From Neckera pumila (taxonomy: Eukaryota; Streptophyta; Bryopsida; Hypnales; Neckeraceae), in NCBI GenBank assembly GCA_963969595.1, contig OZ018409.1, forward strand, positions 21,484,975 through 21,548,974: a stretch of DNA of 64,000 nucleotides, in the 5' to 3' direction. The position numbers were made by a program, and so were the translations under genes. The notes under the pieces were generated by a model. It was not told where the DNA came from, ran no database searches, and was given only the letters and a program-made list of their open reading frames with translations. Below are positions 62,121-64,000 of this stretch, piece after piece. Positions within the stretch are counted from its first letter, which is position 1, and each line of letters starts with the position of its first letter.

Positions 62121-62563
62121 GGTAAAAGACCCCATTGCGGTCAAATGGCCCATGATGGACACCTAATGACTCCATTGTGGTTTTTTAAACCACAATCTGA
62201 ATGCTTTATATAGTAGTTGTGGAATAATTAGTGACCTCAATAGGTACTTTTAACTTTTCAATGTAAAATTCTTTGTAAAAATTGATTTCTTAGGTCTTCC
62301 ATGCTTGAAAATGTTGTGACTGCATTAGGTAGGAAGATGACCATATTGGATTCAGATTTTGTTGGTCATAAGGTAGCCTACAGACCCCTATGGGCTGATC
62401 AATTCAAAAATTCAGAACAAATTCATACCTGGTCCAAAAAATATAATTTCAAATGTTTTCACTGTCTCTCACACTTATCTTCGTGTTTGAAAAATTTGAA
62501 AAATTTGAGCAATGGCATGAGGGCACACTCTGAAATCTGACTGCAATGGGGTCTTTTACCTTA
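62118..62563. mobile_element. TA/AGGT MITE, family G (442 bp)
   Basis: TA 62118-62119 and 62562-62563. Inverted termini AGGTAAAAGACCCCATTG and CAATGGGGTCTTTTACCT are perfect over 18 bp and extend a few bases further with mismatches (GCGGTCA against TGACTGC). The left TA is the centre of the TTAA that closes the A element, and the rest of that TTAA appears at the right edge. The frame at 62301-62540 has no recognised domain. Confidence 0.88.
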
Positions 62564-64000
62564 AATGTATGATTTGTCCCTTGCAATGGTATGATTGTCT
62601 GTTTGTTTGTAATAAAGGAAAAACAAGAAACTAGATAAGGATTCAAAATCCAAGGACATTTGAACTTTCAAGAGTCCATAGCATTGTAATACTCAGATAC
62701 ATTGGAATATGAGAATATAAATTTTCATTAAAACTATTTTATAATAAAAATAAATGCAAAAACGTAGTTTTTTCAAGCCCTTCCCAAAGGTGGAGTTTTG
62801 TCTTTCAAAATTTTAAATATAGAGCTTGCATGTCTAACAACTTCTGCATTTTAGTCAAAGTGTTAGAAAATGGATTGAAAAAACTTGAAAAAACCTGACC
62901 AAAAAAATTTGTATCCATCTTCAAAAAATCTACAAAGTGGAAGGTAATATTGCATAAAAGGAAATCCTAAATCAATAATAACTTTGACATGAGGTTGAAA
63001 ACTATTAATCCTAATGGAAAAATTGTTCCAATAAGCAATAAAAATCTTATGCTCTTGTTTTATTTGAAAACACTAAAAATTGAATTCAAAAAATGACTTT
63101 AACCAATTTTTTGGCCTTCATTGCTTGCAAAATGAAACTCCCTTAATAAGTTTCATCTCATTGGTCAAAATAGAATGGCTCAAAGTTGTCAATATAAGTA
63201 TTGATCTATTCAATCAAATAAAATTTGGAAATTTTTTGGGAAATTTTTTTGCCGCCAACCTTGACATTAATATAGAAAAATCTCTCATAACTTTTTGCAG
63301 TACTTATCAAAATGACATAAAACAAAGCTTCACATGTAGAACAAAATAATTAAGAGCTATTCTATTTATTTTTGCAAAGATTTCAAAATTCAAAGTATAG
63401 AGAGCTTATCCGAACCCTCAAAATATCCAAAGTTGGAGGTCTTTAGTCCTTTAGGATTCATTCTAGTTTATAATATTTAAACAAAAATACAAACAAATAA
63501 ATAAAAGTACAGAGTTTGTTACAATAAGATTGTAAAATTTGGGGCTTCTTATGTCGGAATTTAAAGCCAAGAAAATTTGAATTAAATATTTGGAAAAGTC
63601 AAGAAATATCAAATAGCAAGGTTTGTTTATAATTATCTTATGAAAAGTGACTTGATATAGAAAATGGAGATCAATTCTATCACCCTTCATTAGAGTGTGT
63701 GTTTAGAGCATTTATACCCTTATTTTCAAAAAGGTCTAATACTTATCGAGCATGGATGATAAATATTCTGTTTGGAACTCTTAAACATTCTCATAACACT
63801 CAATCCTAGCATGTCACACAATGGACATTAAAATCAAAAGGTAGTCAGCTTATTAGCTATTATCAAATTGGTGATTGGTCAATTCACTACTTACAAGGTA
63901 CATTTGGAGAGCAAAGGTGGGAGAATAAATTTGAAGGCTCTTTGAAAATTGATGTAGATATTCCGAGCTCCAAATATTGTGAGCTTAGGTAAAATGATAG
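62564..64000. other. Intergenic, no gene recognised
   Basis: AT-rich, short frames only. A TTAA-element-like word (TCCTTTAGGATTCA) near 63450 may be a relic end. Confidence 0.4.

Noticed and set aside
62301..62540. Open frame inside MITE family G
   Set aside because: No transposase signature, and the element is only 442 bp.
1..64000. tRNA, rRNA, CRISPR arrays and bacterial-type operons
   Set aside because: No cloverleaf, rRNA core or spaced direct repeats were recognised by eye; the spliced genes show a eukaryotic nuclear sequence. A tRNAscan-type search would be decisive for tRNAs.

Overview
This is an AT-rich piece of a nuclear plant genome. Two spliced genes have clear plant-type domain make-up: a ribonuclease H1-like protein and a plant O-fucosyltransferase-family protein. 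Introns are short and GT-AG. Nearly all remaining sequence is non-autonomous DNA-transposon and repeat material. A seed-free or other large-genome land plant is plausible, but this is inference; nothing here fixes the species.

Genes. (1) 22974-24062 (+): two-exon RNase H-fold protein, 311 aa, with a basic N-terminus. (2) 28872-31832 (-): eight coding exons, 254 aa, hybrid-binding domain plus a complete RNase HI domain. (3) 37631-41792 (+): nine coding exons, 475 aa, type II membrane O-fucosyltransferase-like protein. The exon junction inside the RNase H fold lies at the same place and phase in genes 1 and 2. No autonomous transposase gene was recognised.

Mobile DNA. The dominant class is a set of 0.87-1.3 kb elements bounded by TTAA with termini close to CCCCTAAAG (subfamilies here called A, D and E). 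Copies of related elements serve as unoccupied sites, so the TTAA target duplication can be read from the window itself. This pattern fits piggyBac-type non-autonomous elements, a class I know mainly from animals, fungi and protists. A second class has TA duplications and AGGT termini (families B, F, G, H; 311-442 bp). Also present are a Stowaway element, a CACTA-type element with ACGTC subterminal motifs, two GC-rich TTA/GAGCATC (PIF/Harbinger-like) elements and several small hairpin elements.

Repeats. There is a nearly perfect 1,385-bp hairpin (26062-27446), an older 2-kb long inverted repeat (2044-4019), a ~180-bp repeat array (3105-4790), a ~380-bp tandem array (16311-17750), a ~340-bp tandem triplet (44631-45975), a large tandem duplication with a 25-bp minisatellite (57039-58613) and a duplicated segment at 32504-33420.

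Layout: 1-11 kb relics, inverted repeats and CACTA; 11-18 kb GC-richer duplicated region with MITEs and the 380-bp array; 18-22.9 kb D elements and blank sequence; 22.9-24.1 kb gene 1; 24.7-27.5 kb MITEs and the big hairpin; 28.8-31.9 kb gene 2; 32-33.5 kb TA elements; 36-41.8 kb gene 3; 42-64 kb nested transposons and duplications. Gene structures were read by eye from splice sites and frame, without transcript support.
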